Shown here one piece after another: positions 8,604-16,779 of a stretch of DNA of 42,171 bases. The translations under genes were made by a program, and so were the position numbers. How positions within the stretch are numbered: position 1 is the first letter of the stretch; each line of letters begins with the position of its first letter. The DNA is taken from contig WYBX01000152.1 in NCBI GenBank assembly GCA_011525695.1, forward strand, positions 1 through 42,171. Direction: 5' to 3'. Under the pieces are notes generated by a model. That model did no database searches. It was not told the origin of the DNA and worked only from the letters and a program-made list of their open reading frames with translations. Origin of the DNA: Verrucomicrobiia bacterium (lineage in GTDB: Bacteria > Verrucomicrobiota > Verrucomicrobiia > Opitutales > Opitutaceae).

Positions 8604-9060
8604 CACGGCCCACTTCCTCGGCTGACAGGTGGAGACGTGCAATGAAAAGATGTGGGTTTGCGTGCCGGGCATGGGGTATTCCCCTTCTGGCGGATGCCCG
8701 TGGGCGCGACAAGCGCCGCGCGGAGGGCTGCCCGTTGGCTTCCACATCTGAACGGATCTGCAATCCACTCGCACCCGTGCGTGACGCGGAAGGCTTGACG
8801 AAGGGAAATGGCGCCGCTGGACCTGCGATAGAAGTTTCACGAAAAACCGGCGGATTTCTTCTAATTGGCACCTCGCAGCGCTTGCGCACGTTTTGGGCCT
8901 GGAACTCCTGGATCTGAATTCCCCGGGTGACGCCCCGTCGGCACGCTGGCGCTGGCAGCCCCAAGCAAGCCGATCCCGATGAGCCCCGGCGGTGCCCGGG
9001 CGGGCGGGTAAGCTGCCCGAAGAGTCGGCCGGCCGCCGTCAAGTTCACCGCACACTCGCC
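8604..9060. other. divergent intergenic region, no gene seen
   Basis: This 457-bp region separates the minus-strand sugar operon from the plus-strand efflux operon and must hold both promoters. I found no convincing -35/-10 pair, no LacI-type palindrome and none of the hairpin modules common elsewhere in the window. Both flanking open frames extend into it, but the extensions lack protein-like composition. Confidence 0.5.
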
Positions 9061-10272
9061 ATGGGCCTCCGTTTTATGCCATTGCTTCGGTTCTCCATGC
9101 CATTCTTTCCACTCCGCTTTCTCCGACTGCTGTCAGTCCCCGGCTTGGTGGTGCTTGCAGCCCTGGCGACAGGGTGCAGGCGGCAGGCAGCGCCGACGGG
9201 GATGCCGGCACTCCCGCCGCCGGAGGTGGCGGTTGCCACGCTTCGGCCGCAGCGCGTCGAGCTCACGCGGGAACTGCCCGGCCGGGCGGCGGCATTCGTG
9301 ATTGCGGAGGTCCGGCCCCAGGTCGGCGGGATCGTGGAGCGGCGCCTGTTTACCGAGGGAGGCAATGTGACCGCCGGCCAGGTGCTCTATGAGATCGATG
9401 ACGCCGCGTACGCGGCCGAGCACGCGAGCGCCAAGGCAGCGCTGGCCCGGGCCGAGGCGGCGCTGGAGCTGGCGCGGGTGAACGCGAGGCGCGCGGCCGG
9501 TCTGACCGAGCTCAATGCGGTGAGCCGCCAGGAGAACGACAACGCCGTCGCGGCGCTGCGGCAGGCCGAGGCCGAGGTAAGCGTGGCCCAGGCCGCCGTG
9601 GAGCGCACAGGCGTCACGCTCAGCCGTTGTCGGGTGATTTCGCCGATTGCCGGCCGGATCGGGCGATCGGCCGTGACCCAGGGCGCCCTCGTCACCGCCA
9701 ACCAGGCCGATGCGCTTGCCGTGGTGCAGCAGCTCGACCCGATCTATGTCGACGTCACGCAGTCGAGCCGGGAGTGGCTGGAACTGCGACGGGAGCTGGC
9801 CGCCGGCACGGTCGAGCAGGCGGAGCTTCCGGTCACGATCCTGCTCGAGAATGGCACGCGCTACGCCCACCAGGGAAAGCTCGCGTTTTCCGAGGTGGCG
9901 GTCGACCGCTCGACGGGCTCCATCGCCGTGCGGGTGGTCGTGCCCAACCCGGAGGAACTCCTGCTGCCGGGCATGTATGTCCGCGCCGTGATTGGGACGG
10001 CCGTGCGCGACGCGGCGATTCTCGTGCCCCAGCCCGGCGTCGCGCGCGACCCGAGCGGCGGAACATCGGCCCTGGTGGTCGGCGCCGAGGGCAAGGTGGA
10101 GGCCAAGGCCGTGCGGGTGTCACGAACGATTGGAGATCAGTGGCTCGTTGAGGAAGGGCTGGCCGCAGGTGACCGGGTCATCGTCCAGGGCGTGCAGAAG
10201 GTCCGGCCCGGGATGGCCGTCACGGTGGTCGAGGCCACCCGCCCCGCGGGTTCCAACCCGAGCCGCAAGTAG
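9061..10272 (+). CDS. RND efflux periplasmic adaptor (AcrA/MexA-type lipoprotein)
   Basis: A 403-residue HlyD/AcrA-family membrane fusion protein. A hydrophobic leader ends in the lipobox ALATGC (Cys39), so it should be anchored as a lipoprotein. The order is a first lipoyl half (VRPQVGGIVERRLFTEGGNV), a long Ala/Glu/Arg-rich coiled-coil hairpin, the second lipoyl half (RVISPIAGRIGRS), a beta-barrel (LDPIYVDVTQS) and a membrane-proximal domain. It bridges the inner-membrane pump to an outer-membrane channel. The start is uncertain: ATG at 9076 or 9097 would also leave a complete lipoprotein leader, and no clear Shine-Dalgarno decides. The pump gene follows 12 bp downstream, so they form an operon. 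Confidence 0.9.
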   Translation: MGLRFMPLLRFSMPFFPLRFLRLLSVPGLVVLAALATGCRRQAAPTGMPALPPPEVAVATLRPQRVELTRELPGRAAAFVIAEVRPQVGGIVERRLFTEGGNVTAGQVLYEIDDAAYAAEHASAKAALARAEAALELARVNARRAAGLTELNAVSRQENDNAVAALRQAEAEVSVAQAAVERTGVTLSRCRVISPIAGRIGRSAVTQGALVTANQADALAVVQQLDPIYVDVTQSSREWLELRRELAAGTVEQAELPVTILLENGTRYAHQGKLAFSEVAVDRSTGSIAVRVVVPNPEELLLPGMYVRAVIGTAVRDAAILVPQPGVARDPSGGTSALVVGAEGKVEAKAVRVSRTIGDQWLVEEGLAAGDRVIVQGVQKVRPGMAVTVVEATRPAGSNPSRK

Positions 10273-10284
10273 CCACCCACACCC

Positions 10285-13200
10285 ATGGCCCGCTTCTTCA
10301 TCGATCGGCCCATCTTTGCGTGGGTCATAGCCATCGTCATCATGATCGCCGGTGCGCTGTCGATCTCGCGGCTGCCGATTTCGCGCTATCCGACGATCGC
10401 GCCGCCGACCGTCACAATCAACGCGTTCTATGCCGGCGCATCCGCCAAGGTCGTGGAGGATTCCGTCACCCAGGTCATCGAGCAGAACATGAAGGGGCTC
10501 GACGGGCTGCTTTACATGTCGGCCACGAGCGAGTCGAACGGCCGTTCGACGATCACGCTGACCTTTGCCAGCGGCACGAACGCGGACATCGCCCAGGTGC
10601 AGGTGCAGAACAAGCTGCAGCTGGCGGTGCCGGTGCTGCCGCAGGTGGTCCAGCAGCAGGGGATCAGCGTCACGAAGACCGGTGAGGGCTTTCTCCAGGT
10701 GCTTGGGTTCGTATCGGAGAACGGCAGCATGTCGCGCGAGGACATTTCCGATTTCCTGGCGACGAACATCGTCGATCCGCTCTCGCGGGTGCCCGGGGTG
10801 GGTGGCACGCAGGTGTTCGGGGCGCGCTATGCGATGCGGATCTGGCTGGATCCGGACAAGCTCGCCGCGTACCAGCTGTCGACCTCCGAGGTGATTGCCG
10901 CGATTCAGGCGCAGAACCAGCAGGTCGCGGTCGGCCAGCTCGGCGGGACGCCGGCGATCGCGGGCCAGCAACTCAACGCCCCGATCACGGCGCGCGGCCG
11001 GTTGCAGACGCCGGAGCAGTTTCGCGAAATCGTTTTGCGCAGTGGCCGGGGCGGCGATGTCCTGAAGCTGGGCCAAGTCGCGCGGGTCGAGCTGGGGGGC
11101 GAGGATTACAGCATCATCAGCCGCTACAACGGCCAGCCGGCGAGCGGCATCGCGGTATCGCTGGCCACGGGCGCCAATGCCCTGCAGACGGCGGCCGCGG
11201 TGGGCGCGTTGCTGCGGGAGCTCGAGCCCTCGTTCCCCCCGGGGTTGAAGGCCGTGATCCCCTTCGACACCACCCCCTTCGTGGCGGTGGCGATCAAGGA
11301 GGTGGTGAAGACCCTGCTCGAGGCGATCGTGCTGGTGTTTCTGGTCATGTTCCTGTTCCTGCAGAATTTCCGGGCGACGCTGATCCCGACGATCGCCATC
11401 CCGGTGGTCCTGCTTGGCACCTTTGCGATTCTCGCGGTGCTGGGGTTCTCGATCAACATACTGACGATGTTCGCGATGGTGCTGGCGATCGGGCTGCTGG
11501 TGGACGACGCGATCGTGGTGGTCGAGAACGTGGAACGGGTGATGACCGAGGAGGGGCTGTCGCCCCTGGAGGCGACGCGGAAGTCGATGGACCAGATCAC
11601 GGGGGCCCTGGTGGGCATCGGACTCGTGCTGTCGGCGGTTTTCGTGCCGATGGCATTCATGGGCGGATCGACCGGCGTGATCTACCGGCAGTTTTCCGGA
11701 ACGATTGTATCCGCGATCTCGTTATCGGTGGCGGTGGCGATCGTGCTGACGCCGGCGCTCTGCGCGACGATGCTGAAGCCGATCGCGCGGGGCCATCATT
11801 ACCACGATACCGGATTCTTCGCCTGGTTCAACCGGACGTTCGATCGGAGTACCAGGAACTACCAGAAGGTGGTCAACGGGATGCTGGGCCGGCGGAAGCG
11901 GTTCTTCGCCGTGTTCCTCGCGATGCTCGCCGTACTGCTCGTGCTCTTCCAGCGGCTGCCCACGGCCTTCCTGCCGGCGGAGGATCAGGGGGTGCTGTTC
12001 GCGCAGGTGCAGGCGCCGGTCGGCGCCACGCAGCAACGCACGATGGCGGTGATGGAGCAGGTGGAGCAGCACTTCCTGGAGAATGAAAAGGACGCGGTCG
12101 ATTCCCTCTTCACCGTCCAGGGTTTCAGCTTTTCCGGCATGGGGCAGAACAACGGGATGGCCTTTGTCCGGCTGCGCGATTGGGACGAGCGGGCGGAGCC
12201 CCGGCTCCAGCCGGCGGCGATCGCCGGACGGGCGATGGCGCGTTTCAGCCGGATCAAGGATGCGCTGGTGTTCGCGTTTTCGCCTCCGCCGGTGCCGGAA
12301 CTGGGCACTTCGGCGGGCTTTGTCTTCTACCTGCAGGACAGCCTGGGCCGCGGGCATGCCGAGTTGATTGCCGCGCGCAACCAACTGCTCGGCCTGGCGG
12401 CCCGGAGCAAGCTGCTGGCGAACGTCCGGCCCGGCGGGCAGGAGGATGCGCCCGAGCTGCGGATCGACATCGACAACGACAAGGCGGCGGCGCTCGGGAT
12501 TGCAGCGGCGGAAATCAACACGACGCTCGGGGCGGCCTGGGGCGGACGCTACATCGACGACTTCATCGATCGCGGGCGGGTGAAACGGGTGTTCATCCAG
12601 GCCGATGCGCCCTTTCGGATGGTGCCGGAGGATCTCAAGCGATGGTACGTGCGCAACACCCGCGGCGAGATGGTGCCGTTTGCCGCCTTTGCCAGCGCCC
12701 GCTGGCTCTACGGTTCGCCGCGACTCGAGCGGTTCAACGGCACCCCCTCGGTCCTGATCAACGGCGAGGCGGCGGAGGGCGTGAGCTCGGGCGATGCGAT
12801 GATCGAGATCCAGCGGATCGTCTCCGAGCTGCCGGCGGGCTTCAGCCTGGCCTGGACGGGGACGTCCTATCAGGAGCGGGCGGCCGGCGCGCAGACCCCG
12901 CTGCTCTACAGCCTCTCGCTGATCATGGTTTTCCTGTGCCTGGCGGCGCTGTATGAAAGCTGGACGATTCCGACGGCCGTCCTGCTGGCGGCGCCGGCGG
13001 GCATCCTGGGGGCGGTGCTGGCCAGCTTCGTGCGCGGGATGGAACGCGACATTTATTTCCAGGTGGCCATGCTCACGACGGTCGGACTGACGAGCAAGAA
13101 TGCCATCCTGATCGTGGCGTTCGCGCGTGACAACCTCATGCGCGGCCTGCCGTTGATGGAGGCAATCAACACGGCGATCCGCGATCGGTTGAGGCCGATT

Positions 13201-13398
13201 TTGATGACGTCGCTGGCATTTGGCTTCGGAGTCCTGCCCCTGGCATCTGCGACCGGAGCGGGCGCCGGCGCGCAGCGCGCCATCGGCACCGGTGTGCTCG
13301 GCGGCATGATCATCGGCACGTTCCTAGGGCTGTTCTTCGTGCCCTTGTTCTTCGTGATCATCCAGCGACTCTTCGGAAAGCGGCAGGCCGCGAGCTGA
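10285..13398 (+). CDS. RND multidrug efflux pump, HAE1 family (AcrB/MexB-like)
   Basis: A 1037-residue inner-membrane proton/drug antiporter, full length (E. coli AcrB has 1049). The N-terminus MARFFIDRPIFAWVIAI is classic for HAE1 pumps. The proton-relay pair Asp407-Asp408 sits in AIGLLVDDAIVVVENVERVM at the same numbers as in AcrB. The relay Lys of TM10 is present in LTSKNAILIVAFARDNLMRG. The two halves each have a large periplasmic loop and six transmembrane helices. Expected substrates are amphipathic drugs, bile salts or dyes; the real substrate is not readable. No TolC-like outer-membrane factor or regulator is adjacent, so the pump would need one encoded elsewhere. Confidence 0.92.
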   Translation: MARFFIDRPIFAWVIAIVIMIAGALSISRLPISRYPTIAPPTVTINAFYAGASAKVVEDSVTQVIEQNMKGLDGLLYMSATSESNGRSTITLTFASGTNADIAQVQVQNKLQLAVPVLPQVVQQQGISVTKTGEGFLQVLGFVSENGSMSREDISDFLATNIVDPLSRVPGVGGTQVFGARYAMRIWLDPDKLAAYQLSTSEVIAAIQAQNQQVAVGQLGGTPAIAGQQLNAPITARGRLQTPEQFREIVLRSGRGGDVLKLGQVARVELGGEDYSIISRYNGQPASGIAVSLATGANALQTAAAVGALLRELEPSFPPGLKAVIPFDTTPFVAVAIKEVVKTLLEAIVLVFLVMFLFLQNFRATLIPTIAIPVVLLGTFAILAVLGFSINILTMFAMVLAIGLLVDDAIVVVENVERVMTEEGLSPLEATRKSMDQITGALVGIGLVLSAVFVPMAFMGGSTGVIYRQFSGTIVSAISLSVAVAIVLTPALCATMLKPIARGHHYHDTGFFAWFNRTFDRSTRNYQKVVNGMLGRRKRFFAVFLAMLAVLLVLFQRLPTAFLPAEDQGVLFAQVQAPVGATQQRTMAVMEQVEQHFLENEKDAVDSLFTVQGFSFSGMGQNNGMAFVRLRDWDERAEPRLQPAAIAGRAMARFSRIKDALVFAFSPPPVPELGTSAGFVFYLQDSLGRGHAELIAARNQLLGLAARSKLLANVRPGGQEDAPELRIDIDNDKAAALGIAAAEINTTLGAAWGGRYIDDFIDRGRVKRVFIQADAPFRMVPEDLKRWYVRNTRGEMVPFAAFASARWLYGSPRLERFNGTPSVLINGEAAEGVSSGDAMIEIQRIVSELPAGFSLAWTGTSYQERAAGAQTPLLYSLSLIMVFLCLAALYESWTIPTAVLLAAPAGILGAVLASFVRGMERDIYFQVAMLTTVGLTSKNAILIVAFARDNLMRGLPLMEAINTAIRDRLRPILMTSLAFGFGVLPLASATGAGAGAQRAIGTGVLGGMIIGTFLGLFFVPLFFVIIQRLFGKRQAAS

Positions 13399-13749
13399 GG
13401 CCGGGGTAGCTGATTGGCACAGCGCCGCGCGAGCCCAACCGGAAATCGGGCTGCACAGCTCATGGGTCTTCCGGCCGGAACGGGCGCAGACAAGGCTGCG
13501 CCCCTTCCACGATCGAAAACGCAGCCGTGGAAGCGGCATCCTGCCGCTTTTCCCATCCGATCCCAGCAAGCGGCGGGACGCCACTGCCACGTTGAGCCTG
13601 CGGACAGCATTGGAATATCATTCCCCGCAGTGCATCGATCTTCCCGGCCGCCATGAATCCAAATAGCCACTTCCCAGCCGCAGCGGTTTATGTAACCTCG
13701 GGACCGATCCATGAAGCCATTCGCTGCGCAGTCATCAGGAAGAAATTCG
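13399..13749. repeat. intergenic hairpin modules after the RND operon
   Basis: About 350 gene-free bases. A module-C hairpin (GGGCGCAG-ACAAGG-CTGCGCCC) lies at 13482-13503. A module-D hairpin (AAGCGGC-ATCCT-GCCGCTT) lies at 13531-13549, followed by T residues, with a diverged inverted partner near 13568-13585. The sulfatase start at 13750 is preceded by AGGAAG seven bases upstream, one of the few clear Shine-Dalgarno sequences in the window. The earlier in-frame ATG at 13711 lacks one. Confidence 0.7.
13529..13551 (+). terminator. module-D hairpin, possible terminator of the RND operon
   Basis: A 7-bp GC-rich stem (AAGCGGC/GCCGCTT) with a 5-base loop, followed by TTTT when the T's of the right arm are counted. 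It lies about 130 bp after the pump stop codon. Two more copies with different loops lie at 15268 and 15369, so it is also a dispersed repeat; the terminator role is inferred. Confidence 0.45.
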
Positions 13750-15255
13750 ATGCCACGTCACCCGCGTCGCTCATGGCACGGGCTGCTGGCCATCCTGATG
13801 TTCGCGGTGGCCGCCGCCGGGCTCGGGGCGGCCAGCCCGGCCGTGCGCCCGAACATCGTGGTGATGATCGCAGACGATCTGGCGTGGGATGATGTGGGGG
13901 CCTTTGGCCATCCGACGCTGCGCACGCCACACATCGATCGGCTGGCGCGCGCGGGCATGCGGTTCGATGCGGCGTTCCTGACCGTGAGCTCGTGCAGTCC
14001 CAGCCGCTCCAGCCTCCTGACCGGACGGTATCCACATAGCACGGATGCCGAGCAGCTCCACTGGCCGCTGCCTCCGGACCAGGTGACCTTCGTCGATCTC
14101 CTTCGTGCCGCGGGCTACTGGGCCGGCGCCGCCGGAAAGTGGCACCTGGGCGAGGATGCCCGGCGCCGGTTCGACCGGATTCGCGAGGCCGATCCCGCCG
14201 GCTTCATGCTCGCCGCCGGCGCGAAGGCGGGCGATACGGCCATGTCGATGAAGCGGAAGGGAGACGTGCAGAGCGGATGTACCGACTGGGTGCCGCTGCT
14301 GCGCGATCGGCCCCGCGATCGGCCGTTCTTCGCCTGGCTGGCGGCCCTGGACCCGCACCGCGACTACGAGGAGAATATTTCCGCGGATCCGACCCGTCCG
14401 GAAAACGTCGTGGTGCCCCCGCACCTTCCCGACACCCCGGCGGTCCGGCGCGAGCTGGCGCTGTATTATGACGAGATCGAGCGGCTCGATCGTTTTGTCG
14501 GGGCCGTGATGCAGGAACTCGAGGCGCAGGGTGTGGCGCAGGACACGCTGGTCGTGTTCCTGAGCGACAACGGTCGGCCATTCCCCCGGGACAAGACGAC
14601 GATCTACGATGGAGGCATCAGGACGCCGTTGATTGTCCGCTGGCCCGGCCGGGCGCCGGCGGGAAGCACCTGCAATCAGCTGGTGAGCTCAATCGATCTC
14701 GCGCCCGGATTCATGGCCGCGGCGGGAACGAGTCCCTCGCCGACCATGCAGGGCGTGAGTTTCCTGCCACTGCTGGCGGATTCGCGGACGCCGGTCCGGA
14801 GCGAGGTCTTCGCCGAGCACAACTGGCATGATTACGAGGCGCGAAGTCGCGCGATTCGAACGGAGCACTTCAAGTTAATCGTGAACGACTACCCGGACTT
14901 GCCGCTCACGCCGCCGGCGGATGCGGTGCGCGGCGCCGCGTTTCGCGAAATGCAACGATTGCGGGATGCGCAGCAACTGGACCCGGAACTGCGGCAGTGC
15001 TTCGTCGCCCCGCGTGCGGCGGTGGAATTTTATGATCTGCGGAGTGATCCAGGCGAACGGCACAATCTTGCCGCGGTGCCGGCCTATGCGGCCAAGGTCG
15101 TTGCGCTCAAGGAAAGGCTCGAGCAGTGGCGCCAGGCAACGGGGGACGTAAAGCCGGCACGGCGGACGCCGGATGAGTTCGATCGGGAGAGCGGCGCCCC
15201 GTTGCCGAACCGGAAGCGGCCCCGGCCTTCGAAGGCGGAGATGATGCGGCAGTAG
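13750..15255 (+). CDS. secreted sulfatase, heparan N-sulfatase (SGSH)-like
   Basis: A 501-residue type I sulfatase with an Arg-rich then hydrophobic signal peptide (to about residue 28). Metal ligands are in NIVVMIADDLAWDD (Asp42, Asp43). The formylglycine motif is canonical: Cys82 in CSPSRSSLLTGR. KWHLGE supplies the active-site Lys/His, and FLSDNGRPFPRDKTTIY carries the later Asp-Asn ligands. The compact middle and the 'DNG-PFPRDKT' block resemble N-sulfoglucosamine sulfohydrolases (about SulfAtlas S1_8, from memory); exact specificity is not certain. It needs a formylglycine-generating enzyme, which is not in the window. The start was chosen at the ATG with the good AGGAAG ribosome-binding site. 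Confidence 0.88.
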   Translation: MPRHPRRSWHGLLAILMFAVAAAGLGAASPAVRPNIVVMIADDLAWDDVGAFGHPTLRTPHIDRLARAGMRFDAAFLTVSSCSPSRSSLLTGRYPHSTDAEQLHWPLPPDQVTFVDLLRAAGYWAGAAGKWHLGEDARRRFDRIREADPAGFMLAAGAKAGDTAMSMKRKGDVQSGCTDWVPLLRDRPRDRPFFAWLAALDPHRDYEENISADPTRPENVVVPPHLPDTPAVRRELALYYDEIERLDRFVGAVMQELEAQGVAQDTLVVFLSDNGRPFPRDKTTIYDGGIRTPLIVRWPGRAPAGSTCNQLVSSIDLAPGFMAAAGTSPSPTMQGVSFLPLLADSRTPVRSEVFAEHNWHDYEARSRAIRTEHFKLIVNDYPDLPLTPPADAVRGAAFREMQRLRDAQQLDPELRQCFVAPRAAVEFYDLRSDPGERHNLAAVPAYAAKVVALKERLEQWRQATGDVKPARRTPDEFDRESGAPLPNRKRPRPSKAEMMRQ

Positions 15256-15265
15256 CGAGGTGAGT

Positions 15266-15288
15266 GGAAGCGGCGTCCCGCCGCTTTG
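15266..15288 (+). terminator. module-D hairpin just after the sulfatase stop
   Basis: AAGCGGC-GTCCC-GCCGCTT followed by TTGG, 12 bp after the stop codon. The position favours a transcription terminator, but the T-run is short. The loop differs from the copies near 13531 and 15369 while the stem is identical. Confidence 0.5.
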
Positions 15289-15366
15289 GCAACAGGGGTG
15301 GAACCGTTGCGACTTCTGCTTGGCCGGAATGATGTGCTTGGGTGCTGGGCCGCAGTTTTCTGATAG

Positions 15367-15389
15367 ATAAGCGGCGAGATGCCGCTTCC
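15367..15389 (-). terminator. module-D hairpin at the 3' end of the minus-strand gene
   Basis: Read on the minus strand, a GGAAGCGGC-ATCTC-GCCGCTT hairpin is followed by ATCTATC, directly after the stop of the convergent small gene. Together with the copy at 15268 it forms an inverted pair between two convergent genes, an arrangement common for REP pairs. Confidence 0.45.
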
Positions 15390-15393
15390 ACGC

Positions 15394-15849
15394 CTACGCC
15401 GATCCGTCCGCGAGCTCAGCCTGCCGGTGCTGGCACACCGCGCAGAAGGCCTGAATCTCGCGCGTGCCGGTGTCGCGCAGGACGCGGTTGAGCTCGGCGA
15501 GCGAAGCGTCGCGCTCCAGGGGATCGAGTTCGGCGACGCTCGCCTGGCTCAGCACCAGGGCTTCCTGCAAGGCCTGCTCACCGGCCGCAAAATAGGCGAG
15601 GAGCGGGTTGCGACCACAGGTGCAGTCCAGTTCCGTCAGCAGCAGTGAACGCTGGCGGCGGCCCCTACGATTCACTCCGGACACCTCGAACGCGCGAAAG
15701 ATTTCATCGAGAGTCCAGTTGATCATGGACGCGAGGACGTCGGGGTTCGCGAGCGGTGAGCGCGACGCCTCGACATGGAGCAAGTCGCCCCAACGGTTCT
15801 GGATTTCAGCCCGCCGGAAACGCAGGGCGTGAATCAGCCCTTCTTGCAT
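15394..15849 (-). CDS. small helical Cys-containing protein of unknown function
   Basis: A 151-residue protein without signal peptide or membrane segment. I do not recognise the family with confidence. It looks all-helical. The N-terminus (LRFRRAEIQNRWGDLLHVE, then NPDVLASMINWTLDEIFRAF) loosely resembles RsbRD-like N-terminal sensory bundles. Four cysteines lie in CTCGRNPLLAYFAAGEQAL and CAVCQHR; these CxC and CxxC pairs could bind a metal or be redox-active. It is monocistronic and convergent with the sulfatase gene. Confidence 0.6.
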   Translation of the reverse strand: MQEGLIHALRFRRAEIQNRWGDLLHVEASRSPLANPDVLASMINWTLDEIFRAFEVSGVNRRGRRQRSLLLTELDCTCGRNPLLAYFAAGEQALQEALVLSQASVAELDPLERDASLAELNRVLRDTGTREIQAFCAVCQHRQAELADGSA

Positions 15850-16176
15850 GAGTCCAGTCTATCGGGAACCCAGGCTGCGGACTGCGTGGGAATTGGCGGA
15901 CACCCCGCGCGCGTTGTCCGCCGCTGGTGATGCGGTGCAGCCACCCAGCCGAGGGACTGCGTCATTCACGGGTATTTGAACCGTTCAGCGGGCGCAGCCG
16001 AGGCGGCCCGCCTGCGGCTGCGTGGTGCAATGAAGCATTCGACGATGGTAGAATCAGAAATGGGTTCATGGCTGCGCTCCATTGACTGTGCGGTTGCGGG
16101 CGGTATTACTCGGCTCATGTCGGTTTGGAAACCTTGACCCGGCGCGCGGCAGGCGAACCAGGTCGCCGTTCACTTT
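15850..16176. other. intergenic region with two hairpins, no gene seen
   Basis: About 330 bases. GGCGGACA/TGTCCGCC forms an 8-bp stem at 15895-15922. CGCAGCCG/CGGCTGCG forms a stem at 15994-16023 with a nested GGCGG/CCGCC-like pairing. Neither is followed by a T-run. The promoter of the HEAT/oxidoreductase genes should lie here, but I cannot point to it. Confidence 0.5.
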
Positions 16177-16761
16177 ATGGCCTCCCCAAAATCGAAGTCC
16201 CCCCAGTCCATCCAGCAATTGGATCCGGAGCGCTCTGTCAGAGGAGCATCCTATCTCAACAAGACGGCGGAGACACCCGACCCCTGGGCGCTCTGTGCCA
16301 CACTCGAGTACGGCGGCGATCGCAGCTTCGCCTTCGCCGTGGAAAAGCTGATCGTCCAGACGCCCCAGTCGGAGTGGGGCAAGATCGAGGAGCGGCTGCT
16401 GGCCACGCTCGCTCTCCCTGGCTGCACGGAGGCAGGCCGGGCGTTTCTCTGCAAGATGCTGGGGTGGGTGGGCTCGGCCAGGAGCGTGCCGGCGCTTGCC
16501 GGGCTGATGCGGGAGGCCACGACAGCCAATGTGGCGCGAACCGCTCTCGAACTGATCCCCGGGCCGGAGGCGAGTGCGGCGCTGCGCGAGGCGCTGGCAT
16601 CGCTGCGCGGCAATGACCGGGCCGGCGTCATTGGCAGCATCGCTGCGCGCCGGGATGCCGAGGCCGGTCCGGCGCTGGCGGCGTTGAAGGGCAATGCCGC
16701 GGAGCCGGCAATCGTCCGCGGAACCGCGGCGCGGGCATTGGAACGCCTCGCCTCCTCCTGA
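16177..16761 (+). CDS. HEAT-repeat-like protein, no signal peptide
   Basis: A 194-residue all-helical protein with tandem antiparallel helix pairs: AGRAFLCKMLGWVGSARSVP, ALAGLMREATTANVARTALE, then ASAALREALASLRG and RGTAARALERLASS. These match HEAT/armadillo repeats, which bind other proteins. The first 25 residues are low in similarity to repeats, and the true start may be later. It resembles the HEAT section of PVC-type cytochrome fusions (compare the protein ending at 5166) but stands alone and should be cytoplasmic. It ends 18 bp before the Tat oxidoreductase gene, so they are probably co-transcribed. No catalytic motif was seen. Confidence 0.65.
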   Translation: MASPKSKSPQSIQQLDPERSVRGASYLNKTAETPDPWALCATLEYGGDRSFAFAVEKLIVQTPQSEWGKIEERLLATLALPGCTEAGRAFLCKMLGWVGSARSVPALAGLMREATTANVARTALELIPGPEASAALREALASLRGNDRAGVIGSIAARRDAEAGPALAALKGNAAEPAIVRGTAARALERLASS

Positions 16762-16779
16762 ACCCCGGAGCCCAACCCC

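Noticed and set aside
8795..8830. TTGACG...GCGATA as a sigma-70 promoter for the efflux operon
   Set aside because: The spacing is about 24 bp and the -10 match is poor.
14945..14960. ATGCAACGATTGCGGG inside the first sulfatase gene as another LacI site
   Set aside because: It lies inside coding sequence and only one half-site matches.
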